From Alternaria dauci (taxonomy: Eukaryota; Ascomycota; Dothideomycetes; Pleosporales; Pleosporaceae): 64,000 bases of DNA. Under the pieces are notes generated by a model, which saw nothing but the letters and a program-made list of their open reading frames with translations, was not told the DNA's origin and did not search any database. Below are positions 22,449 to 32,326 of the stretch, in pieces; position 1 is the first letter of the stretch; every line of letters starts with the position of its first letter. The stretch is from NCBI RefSeq assembly GCF_042100115.1, contig NC_091278.1, positions 1,426,001-1,490,000 of the forward strand, written 5' to 3'. Made by a program: the position numbers and the translations under genes.

Positions 22449-24696
22449 GTTGTCGACAACAATGCGCTTGGGCAGCTATCAGTTGAGAATGGTCAGCCTG
22501 GGGGACTAGTTGTGGGGACCGGGTCCAGAAAGCTGGGGTTGGATGAGAAAATCCAGACGTCACACAGGCGGAGGAAACAGCTTATAACACATTACAGTGC
22601 ATGTGGAGGCGGGGGTGCACGCTCCAAACTACGCAGTGCATACTGTGCGCATCACAAGGCACGCGCTCGAATCCTCAAGACGTCATATCGCATCTTTCAC
22701 GTTGACAGGGCTTTGGCGCTATGGCGCGTTCATGCTAGACGCCGTTGGAGATTAGCCCCGAACCTCTCAGACTAGGCAATGTAGAATTTAAAATGGGCCA
22801 AATGCTAAGCAGACATCGGCCGGAGCGAAGACATTTTCGTCTCGAAGGAGAGGCGCAGGTTGCGTTGCCGTCCGTTACCATAAACCATACTGGTATGCGA
22901 CATGTCGTGTTACGTCATCCGCGACTCGAGTTCACGTCTTCCGCGGGTCTGTCACCATGACATGAAGCCTTTGTGACAGCAGAACTTGGCTTTTAAGCCT
23001 CCAACATAAGCCCCCGCCATTCTTCCAAGCATCGAGATAGGCACACCAAGCTGTGCTGATCGCTCATAGCCAAGCTGCGCCACGCGTTTTAGCCTGTTTC
23101 TCGAAGTGCAAAAGGTCACCTATGACGTCAGCCCGGCTCGCACCTTGCCCCATGGCACGACTCAGGCCTCTGCGGCCTCTCCACCACCGATTCTCGATCC
23201 ACCTCCGACCTCGCCCGATTTCAGTACGTGGGGCGTGCCAGTTGCTGACTTTTAGACGGGGCGCATGCGACATCACGCTGTATCGGCGGTCGGCGGTCGG
23301 CTTGCCTGTTCTGGACAGCCGCGGTGGCTCCCAAGGACCCACACGTGCTTCGAAACAACTTCTGCGCAGGATGAGGCTCAAATTTCTTGCTCCTCGTGCG
23401 CTAATCAATGCGTTCGTCTGCAAATTCTAACGGCCCGATGGCTCGACACTGCAGAGTCGGTGTCCGACCGACACTTTCAGTACACGTGCTGAAGTATGGG
23501 CCCACTAGGGGAGTAAGGTACCGTTTCAGTCCTTCGAGAAAACCCATTGCCAGATTTTGCAACACCTGCAGATGCGTGTATATGGGATTACTGATCATAT
23601 ACAACCGACTGTGTATCCTCGCGGCTGCAAAAAAATCCACAGATACGTGCATCCTCTGGCCACCTCCAAGTTGCGGTCCTTCAACGATACATCAACTTGG
23701 TAAAAGTTTTCCAGATCTGATGGCCCAGGTCCTGCTCCCCCATTGCCTAGTCTGCATTGTTCTCTAGCTGTTGAAGGGACTCTTGTCTCGTCTCTTCTTT
23801 TCTCTCTTTTCCTGCTTTGCACCAATCATTGAATATTTTATTAGATTCCTCATTCAATGCTTGCTTCTTGGCCATTATCCCGTTGGACTTTGTCTCAAAC
23901 ACAGCTCGCGGTTCTGGGGTAGTGTGTTCAATAAACCAGCCTCTGCTCGGGCCCAACTATGCCATGTATCTGCTGCATGTATTGTCCATTCACCTGGTTT
24001 CGTAAACACTGAACCACAGTCTGCTGGGACGAACACATGTTTCTCGTTTTCCCCGCTCATCCCAAGGTCCCGATCCGGAGGCTGCGTCCATGGAGGTTGT
24101 GGGAGTATGGCAAGCAGATCAAGAATCCTTGCGACTTCGGACAACTCTTATTGATATAACAACCTTTGTTGCTCACTATCGCACTAGCGAGGCAGGCATG
24201 TATCGCCCTACAAAGTAAGAAGGCGTTCTATGCTCAACATACGCTCGCAGGATAAAGTATTGGAAGCGACTACTTTCACGATCTACGCATCAGCGCCCCT
24301 AGAGCTGCCCTTTCTCGTGTAATTAATGAGGCGTGATTATCTAACTGATGACATAGGCGCAAACGAGTGTAATCGACCGACACGTCAAGGTGAAATGTTA
24401 GTGGATGTCGCGAACCGGCCTCTTCGTAGCGGAGTTGAATGAAAAGCACGTGCAGTCAAACGGCCTTATACGTAACTGTATTATTCGGTGACAGAAATCT
24501 CGCTGTAGGCCAAGGCATTGAAAAACAGGCAACCGCTTCCTCACCACACAGTCTCCCTTCGCCTGTGGGGGTTTCATTTATATTATTGCACTCCATTGTT
24601 GTTCTCCATTCCCAAGTCTCTTCACAAGCTCAAAACCACTGCCTTCCAGGTTTATCCGCCAATCCACAGTCACAACACAACCTCCACCCAGCAATC
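22449..24696. other. Intergenic, gene-sparse, 2.2 kb
   Basis: No gene supported. It includes an uninterrupted pyrimidine-rich stretch (about 23780-23825) and many short chance frames. The frame open from 24439 into the next gene has no start context and contains the gene's 5-prime leader. Confidence 0.45.
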
Positions 24697-25338
24697 ATGC
24701 GTCTCTTCACCATCTCCATAACCTGTATTTCGGCTGTGGCGGCCCTCACTCTCAACAAGACTGACAGTACTACGATCGAGCTCGGCGGTGGGCCGATGGT
24801 CGTTGATCTCAGCAACGTGATCATGCCTGCGCGCGCGCCGGTTACTGGGTCTGGTGTACAGACCACGAAAGAGACTACGGATATCCACGCTGCAGACTGG
24901 GATCGTGGTGCGTCCAACGTATGTACCCATTGTCAGCTTTTGTCGATTTCCCTAACCATCGTAGATCCACTTCTACGAGGATGTCAGCTACAAAGGCAAC
25001 CTCATGACGGCCTACCTCTGCAGAGAAGGCATAAACAGTTGCATGACCTTGGTAAACAACCATCATGTGCACCTACCAGGCTCAATCTACAATCATTAAC
25101 ATACCATAGTTTCACCTTCAAGCCTTCCTCGATTCAATTCAACATTTGCCCCGACGGTGCGCCTAACCATGGTCGGAATTTTTACTGTTTCTTCTATAGG
25201 CACGTCTCATCTAGTAGACATATCAGTGATGCGAAACTGACACGAATTAGTACGGGTAACTGTGAACCAACAGCCAGATCCCTCTTTCTCGACCACTCTG
25301 TTGCCGATCTTGCGATCAATCATATGACCCTCGGCTAG
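24697..25338 (+). CDS. Small secreted cysteine-containing protein (effector-like)
   Basis: Proposed exons are 24697-24918, 24965-25051 and 25123-25338, giving 174 residues. Introns are 46 bp (GTATGT...CGTAG) and 71 bp (GTAAAC...TTCAAG). The N-terminus is a signal peptide (MRLFTISITCISAVAALT). The mature part has no known domain. Exon 2 encodes IHFYEDVSYKGNLMTAYLCR and SCMTL, and exon 3 encodes PSSIQFNICPDG and NFYCFFYR, followed by GNCE. The mature region has about five cysteines. Exon 3's acceptor was chosen because it is the only one restoring this frame; the nearer TAG acceptor gives an early stop. The C-terminal 40 residues are less certain and another intron could remain. It is isolated in a gene-poor stretch, which fits effector-type genes, but no host interaction is shown. 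Confidence 0.62.
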   Translation: MRLFTISITCISAVAALTLNKTDSTTIELGGGPMVVDLSNVIMPARAPVTGSGVQTTKETTDIHAADWDRGASNVCTHCQLLSISLTIVDPLLRGCQLQRQPHDGLPLQRRHKQLHDLGKQPSCAPTRLNLQSLTYHSFTFKPSSIQFNICPDGAPNHGRNFYCFFYRHVSSSRHISDAKLTRISTGNCEPTARSLFLDHSVADLAINHMTLG

Positions 25339-26167
25339 CATGTGAGTACTATTGGCATGTGCCAAATCTCGACATGAGTTTGCTGACCGGTAATGAAACA
25401 CAGAATAAAATCAAGTCTGTCGACTGCCGCTGGGACCATGTATGAGCATGAAGTAACAAGGGTCGTTCTGCGATATGCATATGGCGCATCGGGTTCCGAT
25501 CTTTCTGCAACACAGTTGCTCCTAGGTGTTCATTCATTAGCAGGGACGAAGAGGTAGATTTGAGTGATACTCCAATCTTCTTCTGTAGCCAGATGCGACA
25601 TATTCTCCAGGTACCTGGTACAATACAAGAAGGACTGACTACCTTACATCGGATTTTAGTCAGAGGGCACAATTGGCCGTAGAGATTTTTAAAGAATAAT
25701 ATATCGCTAGGAGATACTGTCTACAAAGACGGTGCTTTGTTCTGGTTTCCGGCTGTATAGACTATGCTGTCGACCTGGTTGGATGACGTGTGCCGCGTGC
25801 CAGAGGCGCGTCGCATATTGCGAAGCTGCACGTGTCCATTGGTACTTTCACCCGAGCAGGTCGCGTCGTCTCTTCTTCTTCGCCTCATTCCACTCAGACA
25901 TGCTCATGAGCATGTGCTTTCTAGTTCCTCGTCATGGCACTTGTATCCCATGTCTTGATCGAGCGTCCCCCCTCCTTCCTGTTTGGTTACTCGCACCAGC
26001 GGAGAAGTGGGGTTGCGGAGCTTCGACCTGCCCCTTGCGGGGTAAGCTTCATAATTATGTATATCGTGACCTTGACTTTTACAAAAGTGCTTGGAAAGAA
26101 ATCTCGCTCATCCTACAATAGACACAGGACTTGACCATCCTTCGCTCATCGACCTCCCATTCGATAC
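25339..26167. other. Intergenic, no gene recognised
   Basis: 829 bp. The longest frame (25732-26121, plus) has irregular composition and no family resemblance. It should contain the OsmC promoter near its right end. Confidence 0.45.
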
Positions 26168-26791
26168 ATGACAATCATGTCCGCCGCCCAAGCGCTCCGC
26201 CAAAAACAAGCTCCAATTAAAGAAGGTTACCGCAGTGACCCCTCCTCCGCCGTTGTCACCCTCAAATCCAGTGGTTCTATCGACGATCATTCGATAACAT
26301 GCAAGCTTTCCGACAGCCCTGCTATCAAGGAAGCGCATAGAGTAGCCGGCCTGCACCAAAAAGCCGGCGGCGACGACCCAGCTATCTCTGGCGAACTCTG
26401 TTCTGGAGACATGCTGCTCGATGCCCTTGTAGCATGCTCAGGCGTCACTCTGAAGGCCGTAGCTACAGCGCTCGGTATCCCAATAGCATCCGGTACAGTC
26501 ACCGCAGAAGGGGACCTAGACTTCAAGGGCACACTGGGCGTGGACAAAACAGCACCCGTTGGCCTGACCGACATACGGCTAGAGTTTGCGGTCAAGTTTG
26601 GCGATAGAGAAGACGGTAGAGAGATCAGCGAGGAAGAAGTAGATAAATTAGGCAAGCTGACGGAGAGATATTGTGTTGTGCTGCAGACGCTGGTGCATAA
26701 GCCTACTATCGCAGTTAAGCTAGCCGGAAGTGGTGGTGGGAAAGAAGGTGAAGGGGTCAGCAGGGAAGTGTCGCATACGAGCAAATTCTAA
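26168..26791 (+). CDS. OsmC/Ohr-family protein
   Basis: Intronless, 207 residues. The OsmC fold detoxifies organic peroxides through a cysteine pair. Here the first Cys is C90 in DMLLDALVACSGVTLKAVAT, on the central helix. The second is C169 in LTERYCVVLQTL, at the spacing typical of the family. The intervening block GDLDFKGTLGVDKTAPVGLTD is the usual beta-hairpin. A second in-frame Met three codons downstream (MSAAQAL) may be the true start. No targeting signal is obvious, so cytosolic or, less likely, mitochondrial. The GGGKEGEGVS tail is low-complexity and not part of the fold. The peroxide substrate is inferred from the family. Confidence 0.9.
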   Translation: MTIMSAAQALRQKQAPIKEGYRSDPSSAVVTLKSSGSIDDHSITCKLSDSPAIKEAHRVAGLHQKAGGDDPAISGELCSGDMLLDALVACSGVTLKAVATALGIPIASGTVTAEGDLDFKGTLGVDKTAPVGLTDIRLEFAVKFGDREDGREISEEEVDKLGKLTERYCVVLQTLVHKPTIAVKLAGSGGGKEGEGVSREVSHTSKF

Positions 26792-26975
26792 GATGTCGTA
26801 TCGTTCCCGCCGTGAAAGATGGACCTTCACACCTCAGACAGCTGTAAAAGCGAATTAAGACAAACCCTTGCATTGAAAGCAGTGTGTGGGTCGAGCATTG
26901 GCATCGTTGAAAGCACCAGGGACCAGAGGAAGTGAAGAGAGTTGCAGTGTATATTCTCTAGGTAACGTAGCGAAG

Positions 26976-29579
26976 CTATGCCTTGAGGTCGTCACCCGTC
27001 CCTGTTGTCGCATCGGACGCGTCGCCAGCTACCGTAGACTGAGGTTGTAGCTCAGATACGGGTTCGATGGCTTTAGCCTGCGCATTGAAGTGCGTCCGTA
27101 GCTGTTCGAGAGCAGCGGCATCCTCCTCCTTGGCAGCGCTATGTCCGTCATTGCCTCGATCCGTCCAAGTTGAGCCCAGAATCTCACTGAGACTGATGGA
27201 GGCTCTGCGTTTGGTAATTCGCCTCATGCGTGGGTGCCACATATGGTCATGCACCATACCCTTGCTGAAAAGCTGAGGCTCTCTCAATAGCGGACTGCCC
27301 CATATCTTGTTGACCTCATGGACGTATCTAGCATAGGGAAGCGTGTTGGTTCTCTCCATCACCCTATTTTCTTTCCGGCTGGACCGGCCGTGCCCAAACA
27401 TGTTGACAAACTGCATTTGCAGGGCCTTGAGAACTGTGTGGTGGTGCACGAAGACGCCAAGATCCCGCAGCAGCACCACAGTTCTTAAGCCTATACTCCA
27501 CTCCACGTGACGCAAAATTCCGCGCTGAAGTAACTGACGGCGATAATGCTTTTTAGCAAGAGTAGACTGGAGCATGGACTGTTCCAGATGGGCGTTTGGC
27601 AGGAGCCCAGCCTTGAAGCCCCATACAATGAGACCCTGGTGGAGGGACGGAGGGAATAATTGCCGAATAGGATGCGATGGGTTAACCTGTGTCACCATCG
27701 CTGGAAAGTGGAACCAGTGGCCACGCTCGGGATGGGCCGCACGCAGTTTTGCTATAGCCGGTTCTATGAATGGTGACTTCGGCAAGTGGTTGAATTGATG
27801 ACTGCTCCTCGGTGCGTACCAGCAGAGAAGCCAGAGTAGAGTCCGCTTGAGCTCTCTTACTCTACCTGCCATGCCATATCTGCGGATGATCTCACGCCAG
27901 TGTAGCGGAGAAACAGCACCTTGACCGTTTTCGAGAATCATGACAAACACACGCGTGACAAAACGTAAGTCGTCGAAACGATTTCCGACAGGTTTGTGTC
28001 CTCGCTGCCGGCGGGATAGTAGGCTGCGGATGGCCATGATTGATTCAGCTGTCAACATGATGCCACGTGTGCGCATGTCTTGGAGCACTTCTATGACATG
28101 CTTCGGCCCAGAACGTTTGATGTAGATCTGCAAGAGAAGGTTCCAGGACTCTTGACTGGAGTCGTTGTGGAAGAGGGTAAGAATGGCAAGCGTGCGCTGA
28201 ACTTGTGCATAGTCGTTGTTGTCAAGATAGTATCCGAGTAGCTTGCGTTGGACGTTTGCGTCGTCGAAGACATCCGGATGTTGGTCGCTTGCCAACATAC
28301 TGCGCACCAGCTGCCACTTCTGCTCCATTACGAATTTCTCCAGCGCTAGAGAGAAGACACAGCCCTGCAAAGCAATACCTGCTGACCTGAGCTCTTGAAA
28401 TCTTTCAGGCAGCTCCTCAACCTGCTGTGTTTGTAGGGCCATGGTGAGCACAGCCTGAGGTCCGATTTCGTTCACTCCCACCATGGAGAGCCCTTGTATG
28501 ATGGAAGCCGCTGGAAAGGTGCGCGTTGCGAACATGCGAGCGACAAACGAGTCTTCAAATCGAACGGGTGCGGTGTCGGGGCCTTCCAAGCGGCGCAGAA
28601 GATCCTCGTTGTACCTGGTTGGGTCCCGCTTCCATTTTTTCTTCGCTCCTTTCGTCTCAAAGTAAACGTCACCAGCTGATGCCTCGACGGTGAACAGCCG
28701 AACAACGGGATGCGCCGCGACGGACTCTGACGGCATGTCGTTGCGAAGAGTGCAAAGCGCATGCCATTGGCGCGCGGCGGTGATATCCCCCTTCTCGATG
28801 AACGCAGGCACTACCTCGTCGTAGAGGTCCCGCTCGTTGCTGTGTTCGTATATTTCCCTGAGGACTTCGTATGCAGCGTGCTTGAAGTTGGACCGTCCCA
28901 GATGTGCCAGCTGCCGCAAGGGGAGCTGCTGGAGTTTCAGGTTCCTTTGCAGCGTGTAATGGTACCTTAACGCTGTCTGTGCTCTCCTCGGAAGCCAGTG
29001 GCTCATGACCAGACGGTAGAGATGAGGGTACGTCTGGCCTGTCTCATGAAGTAGCTCTTCAGCATGCTCTATTACTTTGCCTATGAGCAAGTAGTTCCTG
29101 ACGAAAGTCCCCCATAGAAATTCGGCATCTAGAGTGTCTTCTGCAGGCAGGCGGTACCCTCGATGACGCATGTTTCGCCAGACATTGCGGACACCCTTGG
29201 CCCCATGCAGTCTCTCTTCGCTTGCGAGGATGACAGCGAGTTGTCTGGGGTCGTCCTCTCTTTTTGCTACACGGATGACGTCGTTGTCAAAGATATCCAC
29301 GGTCGGTACGGGGGTATCGTTGGCATCGTCATTTTCGAGTGCTGCCCGGACTTGGTCTCGGATTTCTGCCTCCTTGCGGGCATCCATCATCCGCCTCCAT
29401 TGCAGCTTCGACTGAGCTTTCGGCTGGTTCGAGTAGTTGCAGCGGGCTGCTACTGAAGAGCAGCAATTTGTTGCTATCGAGCATGCTGTGGGGAATTCGG
29501 GGGCATTGACGATGGAGCGCAAGAGTCGCAGGGCAGACGGGCTGGCGAGGAGCCTGTCCAGGGCCGGCGGCATCAACAA
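26976..29579 (-). CDS. Mitochondrial PPR-like protein
   Basis: A single 867-residue open frame without introns. The N-terminus (MLMPPALDRLLASPSALRLL, then ATNCCSSVAARCNYSNQ) is Arg/Ser-rich and lacks acidic residues for about 60 positions, a typical mitochondrial presequence. The rest is almost entirely helical with tandem helix pairs of about 35 residues. An example is SQESWNLLLQIYIKR followed by GPKHVIEVLQDMRTRGIML, the clearest pentatricopeptide unit. PPR proteins of this kind bind organellar mRNAs and help translation, stability or splicing. I cannot tell which fungal PPR protein (for example a Pet309-type factor) it matches. It is divergent from COX7A with 218 bp between start codons. 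Confidence 0.78.
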   Translation of the reverse strand: MLMPPALDRLLASPSALRLLRSIVNAPEFPTACSIATNCCSSVAARCNYSNQPKAQSKLQWRRMMDARKEAEIRDQVRAALENDDANDTPVPTVDIFDNDVIRVAKREDDPRQLAVILASEERLHGAKGVRNVWRNMRHRGYRLPAEDTLDAEFLWGTFVRNYLLIGKVIEHAEELLHETGQTYPHLYRLVMSHWLPRRAQTALRYHYTLQRNLKLQQLPLRQLAHLGRSNFKHAAYEVLREIYEHSNERDLYDEVVPAFIEKGDITAARQWHALCTLRNDMPSESVAAHPVVRLFTVEASAGDVYFETKGAKKKWKRDPTRYNEDLLRRLEGPDTAPVRFEDSFVARMFATRTFPAASIIQGLSMVGVNEIGPQAVLTMALQTQQVEELPERFQELRSAGIALQGCVFSLALEKFVMEQKWQLVRSMLASDQHPDVFDDANVQRKLLGYYLDNNDYAQVQRTLAILTLFHNDSSQESWNLLLQIYIKRSGPKHVIEVLQDMRTRGIMLTAESIMAIRSLLSRRQRGHKPVGNRFDDLRFVTRVFVMILENGQGAVSPLHWREIIRRYGMAGRVRELKRTLLWLLCWYAPRSSHQFNHLPKSPFIEPAIAKLRAAHPERGHWFHFPAMVTQVNPSHPIRQLFPPSLHQGLIVWGFKAGLLPNAHLEQSMLQSTLAKKHYRRQLLQRGILRHVEWSIGLRTVVLLRDLGVFVHHHTVLKALQMQFVNMFGHGRSSRKENRVMERTNTLPYARYVHEVNKIWGSPLLREPQLFSKGMVHDHMWHPRMRRITKRRASISLSEILGSTWTDRGNDGHSAAKEEDAAALEQLRTHFNAQAKAIEPVSELQPQSTVAGDASDATTGTGDDLKA

Positions 29580-29797
29580 GACAGGAGCGGAGGGCGAAAT
29601 CAGTCCATTGGCGTCGCGGTTGTCTCTGCTCGAATTGAGGATGCGGAAGTTGTTGTGCCCAAAGCGGACAAGGGCCTTGGCGGCCGACTTCCTTTCGCCG
29701 GCGGATCATTCGACCTCGCGACATCACGAAACCGCCAAATCCACGAAACCACCAATTGCCCCCGCAAGCCGCGCAATACACATCCACACTCTTCAAA
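29580..29797. promoter_or_regulatory. Compact bidirectional promoter, PPR-like and COX7A genes
   Basis: Only 218 bp separate the two divergent ATGs, so the promoters must overlap. Both products act in mitochondria, so the arrangement could coordinate a respiratory subunit with an organellar RNA factor. That is inference from the layout. Confidence 0.6.
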
Positions 29798-30300
29798 ATG
29801 GCAGGGTACGTCCGCTCTCGAGCTATGGCCGCGGCCGTGGGCTCTATACAGCGCAGCCGTGGCCGCGCACGCTCCTCCGCCTTTCCACACAGAGCTCGAT
29901 ACTGACAGTCGGCAGCTGGGTTATGCGCGAGAACAAAGTGCCTTACTGGCAACGCGAGTTCCAGAAGCACGACGGACTGAGGACCTGGGAGAAGGTGCGT
30001 ACCGAATGCAGAAGAGGAGGATCATTGGGGTGCATATGACGTGGTCCACGCGGATGCGCACGCGGATGCTGGAGATGTGGCGTCTGGATATCATCATACG
30101 CAGACATGCATGCTGACGGATTTATTCTAGGCCCGCGGAAAGTGGATGGTTCCCGGATTCAAGGTCATCATGTTCAGCAGCTTCGGTGCCAGCATGTACA
30201 TGATGGGCCGCCTCGTCCTTGTAAGTCGCACTTCCAATCCGAGCACACTGCCACGACTAACTATGGCTAGGGACACAAGACCTGGTTCGGCAAGAACTAG
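29798..30300 (+). CDS. Cytochrome c oxidase subunit VIIa
   Basis: Four exons: 29798-29805, 29916-29994, 30131-30220 and 30271-30300. Introns are 110, 136 and 50 bp. The product is only 68 residues. The first coding exon contributes eight bases (ATG GCA GG); its junction with CTGG... gives MAGWVMRENKVPYWQREFQ. The N-K-V-x-x-x-Q-x-x-F-Q pattern and a single TM helix (PGFKVIMFSSFGASMYMMG) followed by GHKTWFGKN match the small inner-membrane subunit VIIa of complex IV. There is no cleavable presequence, as is common for these subunits. Because it is split into four short exons, it is easy to miss by ORF length. Good confidence in the exon set, since each junction restores frame. Confidence 0.87.
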
Positions 30301-30793
30301 AAATCCTCACCTCGAATGTGATATCCGGATAGGAGGGGCCCGAGATGAGTCGTCTGCATCTGTACAATCAATCAACAAGCCTTTACCATCCATGACAAGT
30401 ATTCTGTCTGGCCGCGTAGAACAATCAATATTGTCTCTTTTCGTTGCCTTTACTCTCGTAGAGTGATGCTGCCGTCGTCCAGCTGTCATGTTAGTCCGAG
30501 TACGGCTGGCTCCTTAGCGCCATTTGCAATTGCATCCGTGTTGAGATGCTAACATGTCTTATTTCTGGCCTTTCAATATATGTGGTGCAGCAGACATGCC
30601 AACTGGCGGTTCGATCCAATGCAGTCGAGCTCTAGGGTAGCTGCTCAGATGCCCCTCCACATGCGTGCTAGCCGCTGTAAAATGAGGTCAGTGCCACCAA
30701 CGAGGAACCGAGCCGAGATCGATGGATCCTCCAAACCACCTCCCGCGCCGCCAAATCTCCACGTACACCTGTTCATTGTGAAGCATCGACGCA
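30301..30793. other. Intergenic, COX7A 3-prime side and CCDC47 promoter
   Basis: 493 bp between two same-strand genes. No element was distinguished beyond the expected 3-prime UTR and promoter. Confidence 0.45.
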
Positions 30794-32326
30794 ATGGCAG
30801 ACTTCGTCAAGGGTCTCTTCGGTGGGCAAAAGCCTGCACAGGCGCCAGTTGTCGGTGATGATGGTACGTACATTGTATTGCATGCGCGATCGTGAGCCCA
30901 GCGACTTGAGATGCGGGACCACACGAGACCCCTGGTGCGCTGCTCAAATTTCTTGACAAGAGATGGAGTCGCGGGGCCATCGTGAGGGTGTCGTGGAGCA
31001 TGGACATGTATAAACTCAACATCATGCGCTGACAAGGGCCAGACTTCGCCGACTACGCAGGTGCTCCTGAGCCCACACCCGCTGCCATCTCGCCCTTCAC
31101 GACCGGTACCGGCGCGGCGCAAGCTGCCCCTACAGCCCTGGGCAACAGCCGCCCATACACGGCATGGTACCGTGTGTGGGAGCGCACAAGCACGGACGAC
31201 TTCAAGCTGGAGATGTACATCCTGCCCTTTCTCTTCGCTCTCATCGCGGTCCACCTCTGGGGCACCAAGCGCAACCGCAGCAAGGCTAGGACATGGATGA
31301 AGGCCCACGCCCCTGTCCTGTCCCAGGAGTTTGCCCAAGTCGGTTATACGCGCCCAAGCGGAGAGGGAGAAATTGCAGACACGGACAGCCTGCTCAAGGA
31401 GAAAAAGGCCGACGAGTACCAGACATATGCTACCGGACGCCTGAATGTCGCCTTTGTCGACGTCAAGTTGACCTTCTACAAGCGTTTCAACCCCTTCATG
31501 TGGCTTGGAGAGTCCATCCTTCCCCTATTCTTTGAAAGTTTCCCTCCACCTTCTGAGCGCGTCGAGGCCACGACCTACGTCTTCGATGGCCGGGAGACCA
31601 AGTTTGCTCCATCATACGGTCAGGGTGAGTCAAAGAAAGTCACTAGCAGCACCTTTGATGGCTTCGTCTTTGCAGTTGTCCACAAGGACATCATGAAGCG
31701 CATGCGCGACGAGCGCTACGACTTGTCTCTGACTACCACGCGCGACCACGCCAAGTTGCCTGTTTGGACCACGGTCATGAGTGAGAGCGCCGAGGTTACG
31801 GATATGCTGGTCACACCCGAGCTTATCAAAGCTGTGAACGACGCGGGCGACAACTTCGAGGCCCTCATCGTCAGCGACCAGCCCATCAACGCCCCCAGAA
31901 CGTAAGTCAAACAGCATTGCAACACCTCGCTCTTTGGACCAAGCTAACACGTCTCCCAGCCTCGACGAAACCAAGCCCAAGAAGCGCCTCAGTCTCTCGC
32001 TCAAGTTCGCCTCGGATTATGCCACCACCCTCCCCATCTTCCAGTACTTCCTTCGCCTTCCTGACCAGCTCGCTGCCTCTGCACACTTCCGCCCTGAAGC
32101 CCTCCGTCGTATCAAGCAGACCCGCGACGAGCAAATCGCCAAGATCAAAAAGGCGGAAGATGAGGAAAAGGCAGAGGAGAGGAAACTCGCTGCTGACAAG
32201 CTGAAGAAGGAGCAGAGGGACGCCAAGTTGGGCCGCCTGAGTGCCGATGAGCAGCGCAAGTTCTTGGAGAAGGAGAGAGAGAAGAACGCAAGAAAGGGCA
32301 TGAAGAGGAGTACTGTCAAGGCATAG
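30794..32326 (+). CDS. CCDC47 homologue (DUF1682), ER membrane protein
   Basis: Exons are 30794-30863, 31043-31901 and 31960-32326. The 179-bp first intron interrupts GDDDFADYAG; the second is 58 bp with GTAAGT. The product has 431 residues. Animal CCDC47 is part of the PAT complex, which works with the Sec61 translocon on multi-pass membrane proteins. Here a short acidic N-terminus precedes one TM helix (about 77-95, MYILPFLFALIAVHLWGTK). A DUF1682 globular region (RFNPFMWLGESILPLFFESF, TYVFDGRETKFAP, DMLVTPELIKAVNDAG) follows. The C-terminal 80 residues form a strongly charged coiled coil (KKAEDEEKAEERKLAADKLK) ending KGMKRSTVKA. This order is diagnostic. Confidence 0.93.

Noticed and set aside
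24439..24696. In-frame extension upstream of the small secreted protein
   Set aside because: Would bury a good signal peptide behind 86 unrelated residues; starts in intergenic DNA.
30600..30630. GGTTCGATCC string resembling a tRNA T-loop/B box
   Set aside because: Flanking bases do not pair into a T-stem and no anticodon arm precedes it.
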